The notes below the pieces were generated by a model. The model made no database searches. It saw nothing but the letters and a program-made list of their open reading frames with translations, and was not told where the DNA came from. Made by a program: the position numbers and the translations under genes. Of a DNA stretch of 64,000 nucleotides, positions 1 to 9,140 are shown piece after piece; positions within the stretch are counted from its first letter, which is position 1; the number at the start of each line of letters is the position of its first letter. The DNA is from Paenibacillus sp. MMS20-IR301 (lineage in GTDB: Bacteria; Bacillota; Bacilli; Paenibacillales; Paenibacillaceae). The DNA lies in NCBI RefSeq assembly GCF_032302195.1, contig NZ_CP135275.1:2604001-2668000 (forward strand), in the 5' to 3' direction.

Positions 1-227
1 TTCTATATCCGCAGGGCACGGGCGGCGGCAGCTTCTCCGGGGTGCTGATCCGGTCACTGGGGCTGAGTGCGATGCTGGAATGTGCCCAGGCGGTTCTATA
101 TATCGGCACCTTCGACGTCGATGATCTCATTCTGAATACCTTCGGCGGTCTGCTGGGCTATATGCTGCTGCGGCCGTTCGTAAGAGCTTATTCCAGCAGA
201 AAAGGCTCCTCCGTCACCAAAAAGTAA
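1..227 (+). CDS. VanZ-like family membrane protein, C-terminal part
   Basis: The reading frame is open from base 3, so the gene starts before the window; about 74 C-terminal residues are visible. They contain the typical VanZ-family end: a helix with Ala-Met-Leu-Glu-Cys-Ala-Gln, then Phe-Asp-Val-Asp-Asp-Leu-Ile-Leu-Asn-Thr and a Gly-Gly-Leu-Leu-Gly-Tyr membrane helix. VanZ-like proteins are small multi-pass membrane proteins; the enterococcal founder gives low-level teicoplanin resistance, but most chromosomal homologues have no known role. The end of the gene lies inside a hairpin that probably terminates the convergent lipoprotein gene. Family call is good, function unknown. Confidence 0.75.
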   Translation, partial: LYPQGTGGGSFSGVLIRSLGLSAMLECAQAVLYIGTFDVDDLILNTFGGLLGYMLLRPFVRAYSSRKGSSVTKK

Positions 228-239
228 CGGGGAGCCTTA
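198..239 (-). terminator. Intrinsic terminator of the cysK-lipoprotein operon
   Basis: AAGGCTCC at 202-209 pairs with GGAGCCTT at 231-238, and a second inner stem of seven pairs extends it. Read leftwards it is followed by TTTTC. It overlaps the stop of the convergent VanZ-like gene and lies 33 bases after the lipoprotein stop. Confidence 0.7.
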
Positions 240-270
240 GATAATCCTGATGCTGCTGCTGGACCCGGCC

Positions 271-1278
271 TCAGATAGGAGAAGTATACCTGCTGTAATT
301 GATATCGAGCTCGGTGAAGGCATTCCCCTTCTGCAACAGGAAGAAGGTGTTCACGCCCTCCGCACCCCACCAGTTCAGGCCAAGCAGCAGCCCGTCTGCC
401 GACTCTGCTGCAAACAGCAGCGAGAACATCTCCGGCCGGATCTCCCCTCCGTCATCTACCCGCCATACAGAGTATTCATTGTCCTGAATCTCGGCCGGAT
501 AATCCTGGAAGCTGAGCTTGCCGTCCTCATACAGGACAAGGCTGAACAGCATATCCTTATCCTGCCGGATGAACTGGACCAGATACAGCTCACGGCCAGT
601 GCCCAGACCGGCCAGCTTCCAGGCTGATTGAATTTCACGCTGCTTGAGCTTAGCGATGCTCTCCCGCACCGGATCGTCTGCGCTAAGCTGCTTGGCATTG
701 GCATCCGCAGCTGCCGGCTCTATCTCCAGCAGTGCCGCCGGCGGAAGCTTGCCGGAATCGGCCAGATAGTAGGTTTCATCCGGCTCAGCCTTGCCGCTCA
801 CTACAGTGAAGAGATAGCCGGACAGGTTGGCGATATTATTCGCCAGCTCCCGGCCATTTGTGTTATCGCTGCCCGGCTGATACTTGTCGAACTTCACAGT
901 AAGCACCTGTCCCCCGTTGCCGATCGCTATATTCAGCGGCTTCATCTGTTCGGAATAGCCTTCATCCGGCAGGGTTGCCAGAATACGGCTGCCGGTCTCA
1001 TCGGCAAATCCGAATATGGACTTGAGCTTAGCCGGATCAACGAATGCCGCAAGTTGCGGCGGCTCTGTACCCGGTGCAGGTGTATTAACAGCTGTTGCCT
1101 GCGGTTCAGCGGTCTGCACCGCTGCTGCTGACGGAGTAGCTGAAACTTCGGCACTCCCGTTATCTGTACCGCTGCCCTGCCAAGCGCAGCCGGGCAAAGC
1201 GGAGATCACAGCGGCGATAAGCATAACTAAACCGGCTGTCCTTATCCTATTCCTTGCCCTGTAACTCACTTGCTTCAT
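271..1278 (-). CDS. Putative lipoprotein of unknown function
   Basis: The protein has 335 residues from an ATG that sits eight bases after a GGAGG; an ATG two codons earlier is too close to that site. An N-terminal charged segment and hydrophobic helix end in Leu-Pro-Gly-Cys near residue 31, a plausible lipobox, followed by a Ser/Thr/Ala/Pro-rich linker to about residue 75. The rest looks like a soluble extracytoplasmic domain that I do not recognise. It follows cysK by 21 bases on the same strand and is probably cotranscribed with it. Nothing links it functionally to cysteine synthesis. Confidence 0.75.
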   Translation of the reverse strand: MKQVSYRARNRIRTAGLVMLIAAVISALPGCAWQGSGTDNGSAEVSATPSAAAVQTAEPQATAVNTPAPGTEPPQLAAFVDPAKLKSIFGFADETGSRILATLPDEGYSEQMKPLNIAIGNGGQVLTVKFDKYQPGSDNTNGRELANNIANLSGYLFTVVSGKAEPDETYYLADSGKLPPAALLEIEPAAADANAKQLSADDPVRESIAKLKQREIQSAWKLAGLGTGRELYLVQFIRQDKDMLFSLVLYEDGKLSFQDYPAEIQDNEYSVWRVDDGGEIRPEMFSLLFAAESADGLLLGLNWWGAEGVNTFFLLQKGNAFTELDINYSRYTSPI

Positions 1279-1299
1279 CTTCATCCCCTCCAGTGGAGA

Positions 1300-2223
1300 T
1301 TAGTCGAATATGCCCATACTAAGATACCGTTCCCCGGTATCAGGTGCTATACACAGTACCTTCTTGCCCGGACCTTGGCGGCGGGCTTCCTGCAGGGCAG
1401 TCCACACAGCGGCACCGCCGGAAGGACCGAGCAGAATGCCTTCGGTACTGGCCAGTATTCTTACCATTGCCAGTGCATCCTCGTCCGATACCTGCACAAT
1501 CTCATTATAGATTCCGGTATTGAGAATTGCCGGTACGAACCCGGGGCTCGTGCCCACCAGCTTATGCGGTCCGGGCTTGCCGCCGGAGAGGACTGGTGAG
1601 CCTTCCGGCTCCACGACAACTACGCGAAGCTCCGGAAGCTGCTTACGGAGTGCCTCGCCTGTTCCGGTAATCGTGCCCCCGGTTCCCGATGTGGCAACGA
1701 ATACATCCAGCCGCCCTTCCATCTGCTCCAGAATTTCCGGGGCGGTAGTGCTGCGGTGAATGTCCGGGTTGGCCTTATTCTCGAACTGCTGGGGAATGAA
1801 GCTGCCTGCGATTTCCTTCCCGAGCTCCAGCGCCTTGGCAATTGCGCCCGGCATCCGCTCCACAGCCGGAGTCAGCACAACTTCAGCGCCGTATGCCTTA
1901 AGGATATTGATCCGTTCCTTCGTCATATTGTCCGGCATGACCAGAATGGCCTTATACCCTTTCGCCGCTGCGTTCATCGCCAGGCCGATGCCGGTATTGC
2001 CGCTGGTCGGCTCGATGATCGTCCCGCCCGGCTGCAGCCGTCCGTCCAGCTCCGCCTGCAGAATCAGATTATACGCCGCCCGGTCCTTCACGCTGCCGCT
2101 CGGGTTGAACATCTCCAGCTTCACGTACAGCTCCGCATCCTCCGTTCCGGTTATCCGGTTCAGCCGGACCGCCGGGGTGCCGCCGATCAGTTCCGTAATA
2201 TTATTGACTACCAGTCTTGCCAT
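1300..2223 (-). CDS. cysK: Cysteine synthase (O-acetylserine sulfhydrylase)
   Basis: This PLP-dependent enzyme makes cysteine from O-acetylserine and sulfide in the cytoplasm. The 307-residue length is normal for the family. Visible signatures are Pro-Ser-Gly-Ser-Val-Lys-Asp-Arg with the PLP lysine at residue 46, the Thr-Ser-Gly-Asn-Thr-Gly substrate loop, the Gly-Thr-Gly-Gly-Thr phosphate-binding loop near residue 180, and a C-terminal Gly-Pro-Ser-Gly-Gly-Ala. An AAGGGAGG site precedes the ATG and a sigma-A-like promoter lies upstream. It is first in a two-gene operon with a lipoprotein. A cystathionine beta-synthase-like paralogue cannot be fully excluded, but CysK fits best. Confidence 0.93.
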   Translation of the reverse strand: MARLVVNNITELIGGTPAVRLNRITGTEDAELYVKLEMFNPSGSVKDRAAYNLILQAELDGRLQPGGTIIEPTSGNTGIGLAMNAAAKGYKAILVMPDNMTKERINILKAYGAEVVLTPAVERMPGAIAKALELGKEIAGSFIPQQFENKANPDIHRSTTAPEILEQMEGRLDVFVATSGTGGTITGTGEALRKQLPELRVVVVEPEGSPVLSGGKPGPHKLVGTSPGFVPAILNTGIYNEIVQVSDEDALAMVRILASTEGILLGPSGGAAVWTALQEARRQGPGKKVLCIAPDTGERYLSMGIFD

Positions 2224-2279
2224 AGAAGAGCCTCCCTTATTCCTGATTCCTGTCTAAGTTATGTGTATATGTAACATTC

Positions 2280-2309
2280 ATTGTAGCGCTACGGGAGTGC
2301 ACTTGTCGA
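2280..2309 (-). promoter_or_regulatory. Candidate sigma-A promoter of cysK
   Basis: Read leftwards, TCGACA (2309-2304) and TACAAT (2285-2280) are separated by 18 bases. The -10 box ends about 56 bases before the cysK start codon. No T-box or S-box structure was recognised in this leader. Confidence 0.5.
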
Positions 2310-2350
2310 TTTCGGGTATTCTGCTGGGCCTGGCGGACGGATACTACCAC

Positions 2351-2385
2351 AATAAAGCCGCCCCCCGGACACACGGGAGGCGGCT
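2351..2385 (-). terminator. Terminator of the alpha-1,3-glucanase gene
   Basis: A 12-pair GC-rich stem (2356-2367 with 2374-2385, one G-T wobble) is followed leftwards by TTTATT. It lies 54 bases beyond the glucanase stop and separates that gene from the cysK promoter. Confidence 0.75.
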
Positions 2386-2438
2386 CTTCCAGCTGCATTT
2401 TATCCTATTCAGCCGCAGATCAGCTTAATGAAGCTGTC

Positions 2439-5400
2439 TTACGGATTAACAGTGATCGTAAATGTCGACGTGTTATTTTTGATAGGCGTTACGGTGTTCA
2501 GAATCTTCAGATTGTTAAATACGACTGATCCCACCGCAGGACCCTGGCCGGCTTCAGCCGCTTCGTTGGCCCAAATACCGACTCCTGACTTGGCGTCAAA
2601 TGCATCCCCGCTCTTCTGCGCCCCGGAAATCGTGATGTTGGTGAAGATGGTATCCGCTACAGGGAACTGCGGTGAAGAACCGACATAATTGGTCTGGAAC
2701 ATGATGCCGTGATAGGTCGGATCGATAATATCCACATCGCTGACCCGGATGCCCTGGAATACCTTGGAGGCGGAGAATACCCAGATGGCCGGGAAGGTCT
2801 GTGAACCCCAGAAATGCCCGCCTGCCCGGACAACGGAAATATTCTGGAAATTCGTTGTCGGGGAAGCACCGAAGCCGTTCATCGGATAACCGAAATCAAG
2901 CGAGCTGATCGTAATCCCGGAATAGCAGAGTGTATCCGCGATATAGATGTTGCGGAAGGTGTTGGCATAGCCGCCATAGACCGCCACCCCGGCTGCGCGC
3001 CAGGTCAGGATTGAGGTCAGGTTCTCGTAGACATTGTCCTTCATGTCCGCTCCGCCGGAATCAATTGCCGAGAACAGTGCGAAGCTGTCATCCCCGGTAG
3101 CCCGGGCTTCATTGTTCGAGACCAGATTGTTCGTGCTTCCGTTGGTCATGTTGATCCCGTCGGCGAAGGTGTTGCGTATACGCGAGTTGCGGATCACCAT
3201 ATAGTCTGTATTCGCACCCCAGTACATACATACCTGATGCTCCGTCCAAATGTTGTCGATGGTCATGTTTGCTACATTAGAGAAGTCGAACACCTTGCCG
3301 GGCCCGTCGATCCGTGAAGTGTAATTGCCGAAATAGGCAAAGCCCGAGAACGTTGAACCGTTCGCCGTATCCGTTGCTCTGAAGCCGACATCCGTATTGC
3401 TCTGATTCACTGGTGCGTAGAACCGGGTATACCAGGGGCCGGCTCCGACAATCTTGATTGCTTTGCCGTAGACCTGGAACTTGTTCGAGGTCTCATAGTT
3501 TCCGGCAGGCAGATATACGCCGACCAGATTACCGGTCGTATCCATACGGACCTTATCGATTGCATTCTGCACATCCTGATGGGTGAATCCAAGCGGAACC
3601 GTATACTTCGCCGGGTCCGGATTCGCAATCGGTGCCACCTGCTCCAGGCTGATGAAGTCAATCGCATACTGCGAAGTGTTGGCGGCATCCTTCTGCAGCC
3701 GGATTGTGCTGCCGGCCGGAATGGTGCTGTCGAACATAATATTCGCTTCATCATAAATATGGCGCGGTGAGCCTGCACTTGGTGAATTGCCCGGACTGGT
3801 CTCGGAGCCGTACAGCCAGGCGTATTTCGAGTTCAGGGTGATCGCTTTGTTGAACACGCCATTTACATAAATGTTAAGTGTAGCCGTGGTTCCGTCACCG
3901 CTGGCCGAATCCGGAATGGAGAACCGGGTAACCAGCGTATTGGTGCTGGCTTTGGTCGTGAATTCGACATAGCTGCCGGTCGTATTCAGCGTTACGGCTC
4001 TTCTGCCCGAAGCTTCGCCAGCCAGGTCGCCGATGTTGCGGTTCGGGCTTAGCTTAACTGCCCCGCCGCCGGTTACACCGTCTTCCGCCTCATACATATC
4101 ATAAGGCATATTGGCCCCGCGACCGATGTAGAGCGACTGGTTCTGGATATTATTGGCCCGCTTTACGGCCAGCTCATTGGCATCGACGGCAATTTCTGTT
4201 TTCACATTGTACTTCCCGTTCACTGCCGTCCAGGTTCCTAGCGCAACCGGGGCCGTTGTAACTCCGGCAGCGATGACACCGTTATAGGAGCCGGTGAGGG
4301 TTTTGATAACTGCCCCTGTAGTTGCATCAGTAAGGGTCAAAGTGAAGTTATGGGCACCGCCGGCAGAAGCCGCAGTTCCCTGGTTCTTAACCGCAACAGT
4401 GAAATTCACTGTGTTCCCCCCTGCCGGATTACCCGGACTCCAGCTGACCGGAGAAGCGATCAGATCGGAGCTGGATACCGGCGCTACAATCAGAGCAGAC
4501 GGATGACTATAGCTGTTATTGCCTTCGTTCAGCTCAATTACAGTGTTATTCTCATCCACCTTGGCACTTAGAGCATACGTTGCCGCATCCTTGGCTCCGA
4601 TATTCAAGGATACCGTAGCCGAAGCTCCGGCAGCCAGTACACCGACCGGTGCTGTACCGGCAAGCGTGGTCCCCAGGTAAAAGCTGACGGTTGTGGCGGC
4701 TGAAGAAGCCGAGCCGGTATTTTTGACCGTAGCATTAAGTGTTACAGCATCGGTCTCTACCGGAGCGGAAGGACTCCAGGACATTGCCGTTACCGTCAGA
4801 TCCGGGTTCGCGGCCGGTGTGCCGATGATCTGAAATTCAGCCACCTGCCCGGCGCTTGAACCTGTGTTGGCGGTAAACTTCAGCTGCAGCTCACTGGCTG
4901 TAGCCGTGACTGGTATGCTTACTGAATTGCCAGTAGCCGGATTAAAGGTATATGCCGCAGCCGGTACCAGACTGGTGAACGTTCCGGTTGACTGGTGATG
5001 TCCGAGCACTTCAACCGTTTGTGTGCGGGTAGCCCAGGCAGAAGACGGATTCAGCTTCACAACCACTGAGGTCACATTCGCATTAGCGCCGAGGTTAACC
5101 GTTAAAGTGTTCGGATAACTGCCGCCTGCACCTTCCCAGTACGTTGTCACATCCCCGTCGTTAGCATTGGCGGCCACAAAGGAGAACACGGATGAGGACG
5201 CATTAATGCTTTTGCCGATAGCCAGGTTAGATCCGGGACCTGTACTTGGCGAAGGTGTGGGTGAGACAGCAGGTGTAGGCGTTGGTGTAACTATTGGCGT
5301 AGGTGTTGGCGTAGGTGTTGGTGTGGCTGTCGGCACTGCCGTAGGTACAGGAGTAGCCGTTGGTGTCGGCACAGGTGTAGCGGTTGGCACCGCAGTCGGC

Positions 5401-6368
5401 GCTACGGTTGGAGCAACCGTCGGAACTGGCGTAGCGGTTGGTGTGGCTGCAGCCGTCAGCACCAGCTGATCGAGATTGACATTGCCGGAATCAGAAGCAT
5501 CATATTTGTAAGCAATTGTATTACTCCCGGCAGTGAGCGCCAGAATCTCGGTCTGGGTTGACCAGGTATCCCAGTTAGCCAGATTGGCAAACGAGGTCTG
5601 CCTGATCTTCGTTCCGTTAACATAGACACTTAGTGTCTTCGTACTGCCCGAGGCATTGGCATATCTCAGCGCAGCGTTATAATTACCAGCTGCGGCAGCT
5701 GAGACAGTGAAGGTTGTGCTTGCACCCTGAGTCAGATAACCGTCAACGAAAGCCGAACCGGTGTAGCCGGAATGATCCGTGTTAGTCTTGGCACCGCCAG
5801 ACAAAGCGGCAGCTTCAGCCTCATAGGTTCCAGGCGTGGAGATCACTGAACCGTATACTTCCAATTCCGAAATCTGTGCAGCCGGCCAGCCGGTGTTAGC
5901 GGTGAAGTTGATTTTGATAAACCGGGCTGATGCTGCTGTGAAATTGATAGTTACCGTATTGGAACCGCTGGAAGGATTGAAGTTATAGCTGGCTGAGGCA
6001 GCCAGATTAGTATAGGAAGCATCATCCGTGCTGCCTTGAACCGATAACGTCTGCGTTCTTGCTTCCCAGCCCGCCGGCAGCTTAAGCACCACCTGATTCA
6101 CACTGCTGGCCGCTCCCAGATCAACCTTCAGCCATTGCGGAAAAGCATTACCCGCACTCTCCCAGTATGTCCCCTGATTGTTGTCGTTGGCATTCGCTGC
6201 GACATACACATCACCGACAGAGCTAGCAGTAATCGCCTTGCCCTGTGCCAGATTGCCTGCCGCTGCACCTACAGCCGGGAATAACGCCAGTTGGCCTACA
6301 CACAGCGCAAGAATTAATCCGTACATTAGAAAAGTCCTTTTCAAAGATGCCTTGTAACCTGTAAACAT
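2439..6368 (-). CDS. Secreted multidomain alpha-1,3-glucanase, GH87 (mycodextranase type)
   Basis: The predicted 1309-residue exoenzyme should hydrolyse alpha-1,3-glucan, as in fungal walls or streptococcal mutan. From the ATG at 6368 (preceded by GGGAGGTGG) the order is: signal peptide to about 37, discoidin-like domain about 40-173, CBM6/35-like domain about 180-305, Pro/Thr linker 306-378, second discoidin domain about 380-520, two CARDB-like domains about 523-745, a further beta-sandwich about 755-895, and a right-handed beta-helix catalytic domain to the end. The discoidin-CBM6-linker-discoidin order is that known for Bacillus/Paenibacillus GH87 glucanases. Catalytic-type aspartates are visible at 1070 (Phe-Ala-Asp-Gly-Ile-Asn) and 1093/1094 (Gly-Asp-Asp-Ser). 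An alternative ATG at 6422 with AGAGG would add 18 residues. Confidence 0.88.
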   Translation of the reverse strand: MFTGYKASLKRTFLMYGLILALCVGQLALFPAVGAAAGNLAQGKAITASSVGDVYVAANANDNNQGTYWESAGNAFPQWLKVDLGAASSVNQVVLKLPAGWEARTQTLSVQGSTDDASYTNLAASASYNFNPSSGSNTVTINFTAASARFIKINFTANTGWPAAQISELEVYGSVISTPGTYEAEAAALSGGAKTNTDHSGYTGSAFVDGYLTQGASTTFTVSAAAAGNYNAALRYANASGSTKTLSVYVNGTKIRQTSFANLANWDTWSTQTEILALTAGSNTIAYKYDASDSGNVNLDQLVLTAAATPTATPVPTVAPTVAPTAVPTATPVPTPTATPVPTAVPTATPTPTPTPTPIVTPTPTPAVSPTPSPSTGPGSNLAIGKSINASSSVFSFVAANANDGDVTTYWEGAGGSYPNTLTVNLGANANVTSVVVKLNPSSAWATRTQTVEVLGHHQSTGTFTSLVPAAAYTFNPATGNSVSIPVTATASELQLKFTANTGSSAGQVAEFQIIGTPAANPDLTVTAMSWSPSAPVETDAVTLNATVKNTGSASSAATTVSFYLGTTLAGTAPVGVLAAGASATVSLNIGAKDAATYALSAKVDENNTVIELNEGNNSYSHPSALIVAPVSSSDLIASPVSWSPGNPAGGNTVNFTVAVKNQGTAASAGGAHNFTLTLTDATTGAVIKTLTGSYNGVIAAGVTTAPVALGTWTAVNGKYNVKTEIAVDANELAVKRANNIQNQSLYIGRGANMPYDMYEAEDGVTGGGAVKLSPNRNIGDLAGEASGRRAVTLNTTGSYVEFTTKASTNTLVTRFSIPDSASGDGTTATLNIYVNGVFNKAITLNSKYAWLYGSETSPGNSPSAGSPRHIYDEANIMFDSTIPAGSTIRLQKDAANTSQYAIDFISLEQVAPIANPDPAKYTVPLGFTHQDVQNAIDKVRMDTTGNLVGVYLPAGNYETSNKFQVYGKAIKIVGAGPWYTRFYAPVNQSNTDVGFRATDTANGSTFSGFAYFGNYTSRIDGPGKVFDFSNVANMTIDNIWTEHQVCMYWGANTDYMVIRNSRIRNTFADGINMTNGSTNNLVSNNEARATGDDSFALFSAIDSGGADMKDNVYENLTSILTWRAAGVAVYGGYANTFRNIYIADTLCYSGITISSLDFGYPMNGFGASPTTNFQNISVVRAGGHFWGSQTFPAIWVFSASKVFQGIRVSDVDIIDPTYHGIMFQTNYVGSSPQFPVADTIFTNITISGAQKSGDAFDAKSGVGIWANEAAEAGQGPAVGSVVFNNLKILNTVTPIKNNTSTFTITVNP
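5232..5450 (-). repeat. Low-complexity Pro/Thr linker coding repeat
   Basis: About 73 codons of alternating Thr-Pro, Val-Pro and Ala-Pro form an in-frame simple repeat between the first CBM-like domain and the second discoidin domain of the glucanase. The complementary strand reads as an artificial Gly-Val-rich frame that should not be called as a gene. Such runs change length easily by slippage. Confidence 0.85.
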
Positions 6369-6785
6369 CTCACAACCACCTCCCGTAATTTTTTGTTGCT
6401 GATTTCCGGTATGCGCTTTCATATCAATCCTCTATAACCCCGCCTCCCCGCTATTCTATCCGGCTGTGCTGCTTCTGCAGCTGTAGCTGATTAGATCATT
6501 AGCCAGCTCTGCCCAAGCTCCCTGTCCTGCAAATGAACGTCAAAAAGACGGTCCGCCTTATGCGTCAGTATGCAGAACTGCAAAACGCAAGCACAAGAAA
6601 GCGGGACCGGCCCGGAGCACGACTATGGACTAACTAATTATGGTATTAATATAATATAGATACAATCTTAGGTCGATGTCCCATTCTATGCTGACTATGT
6701 GCAAAATTACGAATTATCCGTTTTTGTGCAGCACCTCGGATAATCCAGTTGTATTCTTTTTAATTACAGAACAGGGGTGTTTCTT
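6369..6785. other. Intergenic region between divergent glucanase and small-protein genes
   Basis: About 417 bases that must hold the promoters of two divergent genes. An AT-rich stretch around 6630-6665 (TATTAATATAATATAG) is the most promoter-like part but gives no convincing -35/-10 pair on either strand. No riboswitch was recognised. Confidence 0.4.
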
Positions 6786-7034
6786 ATGGAAGTTGTGCAT
6801 GGCCAGCCGGAGCAGATTAAATTCGGAATATTCTCCGGTAAGGAATTCCGCGGATTGCTGACCGAATTCCCCAACAAACAGATCGTGGCCGTAATTGTAG
6901 TCAGTGACCGGAAAGGAACAAGAGAGTACAGATGGGAGATTACCGCCAGCCGGGAAGAAGCCTTAACCAAAATAACTGCCTGGTGGTCAGAATTAGAAAA
7001 TAACGGATACAATGTCGATTCTGATATTCTCTAA
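6786..7034 (+). CDS. Small conserved-looking protein of unknown function
   Basis: An 82-residue soluble, mildly acidic protein. The ATG at 6786 follows AGGGG at a suitable distance; a GTG three codons earlier is less likely. The sequence alternates charged and hydrophobic residues and ends in Asp-Ile-Leu, with no signal peptide or membrane helix. It is a monocistronic unit ending at a strong bidirectional terminator. I do not recognise the family. Confidence 0.65.
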   Translation: MEVVHGQPEQIKFGIFSGKEFRGLLTEFPNKQIVAVIVVSDRKGTREYRWEITASREEALTKITAWWSELENNGYNVDSDIL

Positions 7035-7052
7035 ATTAGCTCTGCTCTCAAT

Positions 7053-7089
7053 AAACAACACCTCTGCCAAAGCGGCAGAGGTGTTGTTT
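7053..7089. terminator. Strong bidirectional terminator
   Basis: A perfect 16-base inverted repeat (7053-7068 with 7074-7089) with a five-base loop. The arms end in AAAC and GTTT so it can work in both directions. It separates the small-protein gene from the convergent chemoreceptor gene. Confidence 0.85.
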
Positions 7090-7169
7090 CGATTCTCTGG
7101 GAGAGAGAATATAGTTATCATAATGCCTTAACCTGAATTTCAGCTGAAATATACAGGCTAATGTTCAGG

Positions 7170-8873
7170 CTACACATTGAACCGGGCAACCATGCCCTGC
7201 AGTCCTTGAGCAAGCCGGCTGAGCGCACTGGCTGAGGAGGCAATCTGCTCCACGGAAGCCATCTGCTCCTGGGAGGCGGCAGAGACCTGCTGGGTATTCG
7301 CTGCGGTCGTCTCGGAAATCTGCGTAACAGTGCGGATAGAGTCGACGATCTCCTCTGTTGCTGCCGTAATCTCCTCCACCGCCCCGGATACCTCCTGAAC
7401 CTGTCCGGCCAGCGAATCAATCGAGATCCGGATTTCATTGAAGGAGTGGCCGGCCTCCTCAATGATCCGGGTTCCGCTTTGCACTTCGTTCATACTGTTC
7501 TTCATGACGACAACCGCATGGTCAGCATCCGCCTGAATACCGGTTGCCATATCAGCAATCAGCCCCGCAGAGTCTGCGGACTGCTCGGCCAGCCTGCGGA
7601 CCTGATCGGCAACAACGGCGAAGCCTCTGCCCTGTTCCCCGGCCCGCGCCGCCTCGATGGTCGCATTCAATGCCAGCATATTGGTCTCGGAGGCAATCCC
7701 CTTGATCACTCCGACGATGCTGCTTATTTCCTGCGATCGTTTCACAAAGCCCATAACCTGCTGTGACAGAGACTGGATTGCTTCATTGATTGAGGCCATC
7801 TGGCGGAAGGCAGACTGCAGAGACTGGTCCCCGGCAATCGCATAATCGGCAGACCGCAGCGAAGCTTCGGAAATATCCTGGACACTGGCTGCAATCTGCT
7901 GAATACCTGCGGACATTTCAATAATTGTCGTCATATTGGTCTGCAGGTCACTCATCTGGCGGCCCGTACCGCTGGCAACCTCAGTCATGATGCCGGCAAT
8001 CCGCTCGGTAGCTTCGGCGGTTAACCCGCTGTCAGAGGTGAGCTTGACCGAGGAAGCCGCCAGGCCGCTGGCTGAAGCATTAACCTGGCCAATCATCTCC
8101 GCCAGATTACCGGTCATTTTATTGAAATTATGTGCCAGCTCGCCTATTTCATCCTTACTCCGCACATTCAGCTTACGGGTCAGGTCGGCCTCGCCGTCGG
8201 CAATCTCCTTAAGCTGGTTATTCACATCACGGAGCGGCTTCAGAATCCGTGCTGAAATCACGAACGCGATTATGAGTGCCAGCAGCACCGACAATCCCGT
8301 AACCCCCATGCTGGTAATCATGGATGAGCTGCGGTGGGTGGCCGCCTGGCTCTGCTCCTTCGCGATCTCTTCATGCAGCATGTTCTCGAACACGAGCTGT
8401 GAATCGATGATCGTACCGAGCGACAGTGTCGTGAACTCCTTTTGGGCATTCGGGAAATTACCTTCCTTAGCTAAGGCAAAAGCTCCTTCCAGCACATTCA
8501 GATAGTTGTCCCACTGCGCTTCAAGATCCGTAATTCCCGCAAGCTCTGGTTCATTTAACCCGGCCGCCTTGAGCTCTGTTACAGCCGCTGTAATCTGGGG
8601 AATCATAGCCTCATAGGCCGCCAGGTTCGTATTGCGTTCTTCATCCGTGTTGCTCATCACATATCTTGCAGCCAGTCCGTCCGCTGTGCGGATATCGTCT
8701 GTCAAGCCTTGTACAAGTGACAGCTTGCTGTAATTGCGGTTGATCTGCTCTGTCAGCATCGTTACCTTCCCCTGAAACAAGGTGCTGCCTGCAATCGCAA
8801 TAATAAACACAACAATTACAGCAGCGAAGCCGAACATGATTTTGGCGCGTATTCCCCGAAGTCTGTTAAACAT
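7170..8873 (-). CDS. Methyl-accepting chemotaxis protein
   Basis: A transmembrane chemoreceptor of 567 residues that should signal to CheA/CheW. The start at 8873 follows GGAGG; an in-frame ATG upstream is itself part of that ribosome site. Visible order: first membrane helix about 12-32, a helical extracytoplasmic region of about 150 residues that resembles the four-helix-bundle sensor, second helix about 185-207, HAMP, then the long coiled-coil signalling domain with the conserved hairpin tip at about 396-421 ([13 protein letters not shown]). Ligand unknown. A sigma-D-like promoter precedes it. Confidence 0.92.
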   Translation of the reverse strand: MFNRLRGIRAKIMFGFAAVIVVFIIAIAGSTLFQGKVTMLTEQINRNYSKLSLVQGLTDDIRTADGLAARYVMSNTDEERNTNLAAYEAMIPQITAAVTELKAAGLNEPELAGITDLEAQWDNYLNVLEGAFALAKEGNFPNAQKEFTTLSLGTIIDSQLVFENMLHEEIAKEQSQAATHRSSSMITSMGVTGLSVLLALIIAFVISARILKPLRDVNNQLKEIADGEADLTRKLNVRSKDEIGELAHNFNKMTGNLAEMIGQVNASASGLAASSVKLTSDSGLTAEATERIAGIMTEVASGTGRQMSDLQTNMTTIIEMSAGIQQIAASVQDISEASLRSADYAIAGDQSLQSAFRQMASINEAIQSLSQQVMGFVKRSQEISSIVGVIKGIASETNMLALNATIEAARAGEQGRGFAVVADQVRRLAEQSADSAGLIADMATGIQADADHAVVVMKNSMNEVQSGTRIIEEAGHSFNEIRISIDSLAGQVQEVSGAVEEITAATEEIVDSIRTVTQISETTAANTQQVSAASQEQMASVEQIASSASALSRLAQGLQGMVARFNV

Positions 8874-8921
8874 AAGTAACTCCTCCATCTTCGTATGTAA
8901 GTTATGTATGCTGCCTAAGCC

Positions 8922-8948
8922 TTATCCTCTGCTCATGCCTGTATTTTA
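8922..8948 (-). promoter_or_regulatory. Candidate sigma-D (motility) promoter
   Basis: Read leftwards: TAAA (8948-8945), 15 bases, then GAGGATAA (8929-8922). This is close to the Bacillus sigma-D consensus TAAA-N15-GCCGATAT in both spacing and core. It lies about 50 bases before the chemoreceptor start, which is where flagellar-regulon promoters of such genes occur. Confidence 0.5.
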
Positions 8949-9007
8949 CGTCTCAATCCTTAAACCAATCTGAAATGAACCTGAGCGTTCCCTGAAACGC
9001 AAAATAA

Positions 9008-9066
9008 CCCCACAAAGTGCGGCCTTTTCATGAAGTTTACTGAAGTACTTTGCGGGGACCCCAGAA
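9008..9066. repeat. Intergenic repeat with GTACTTTGCGGGGACCCC core
   Basis: CCCCACAAAGTGCGG (9008-9022) is followed by AAGTACTTTGCGGGGACCCC (9043-9062). ACTTTG-C-GGGG can pair with CCCC-A-CAAAGT upstream, giving a hairpin. The same core occurs twice at 57079-57172 in this window. Confidence 0.6.
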
Positions 9067-9085
9067 CAAATAAATTCTTTTTTTT

Positions 9086-9123
9086 CAAAAAAAACGCCAC
9101 TTCAGCCGAAGCCAAAGTGACGG
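9086..9123 (-). terminator. Terminator of the Crp/Fnr-type regulator gene
   Basis: CGCCACTT (9095-9102) pairs with AAGTGACG (9115-9122) with one mismatch. Read leftwards it is followed by eight T. It lies 18 bases beyond the regulator stop. Confidence 0.6.
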
Positions 9124-9140
9124 TTCTATGCAAATTCAGT

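Noticed and set aside
628..1131. 167-codon plus-strand frame
   Set aside because: It is antisense to the lipoprotein gene with its signal peptide and ribosome site; codon usage fits the minus strand.
2224..2340. T-box or S-box riboswitch before cysK
   Set aside because: The leader after the proposed -10 box is only about 56 bases, too short, and no conserved box was seen.
5167..5469. 100-codon plus-strand frame rich in Gly-Val
   Set aside because: It is the exact complement of the Pro/Thr linker in the glucanase gene; the repeat itself creates the open frame.
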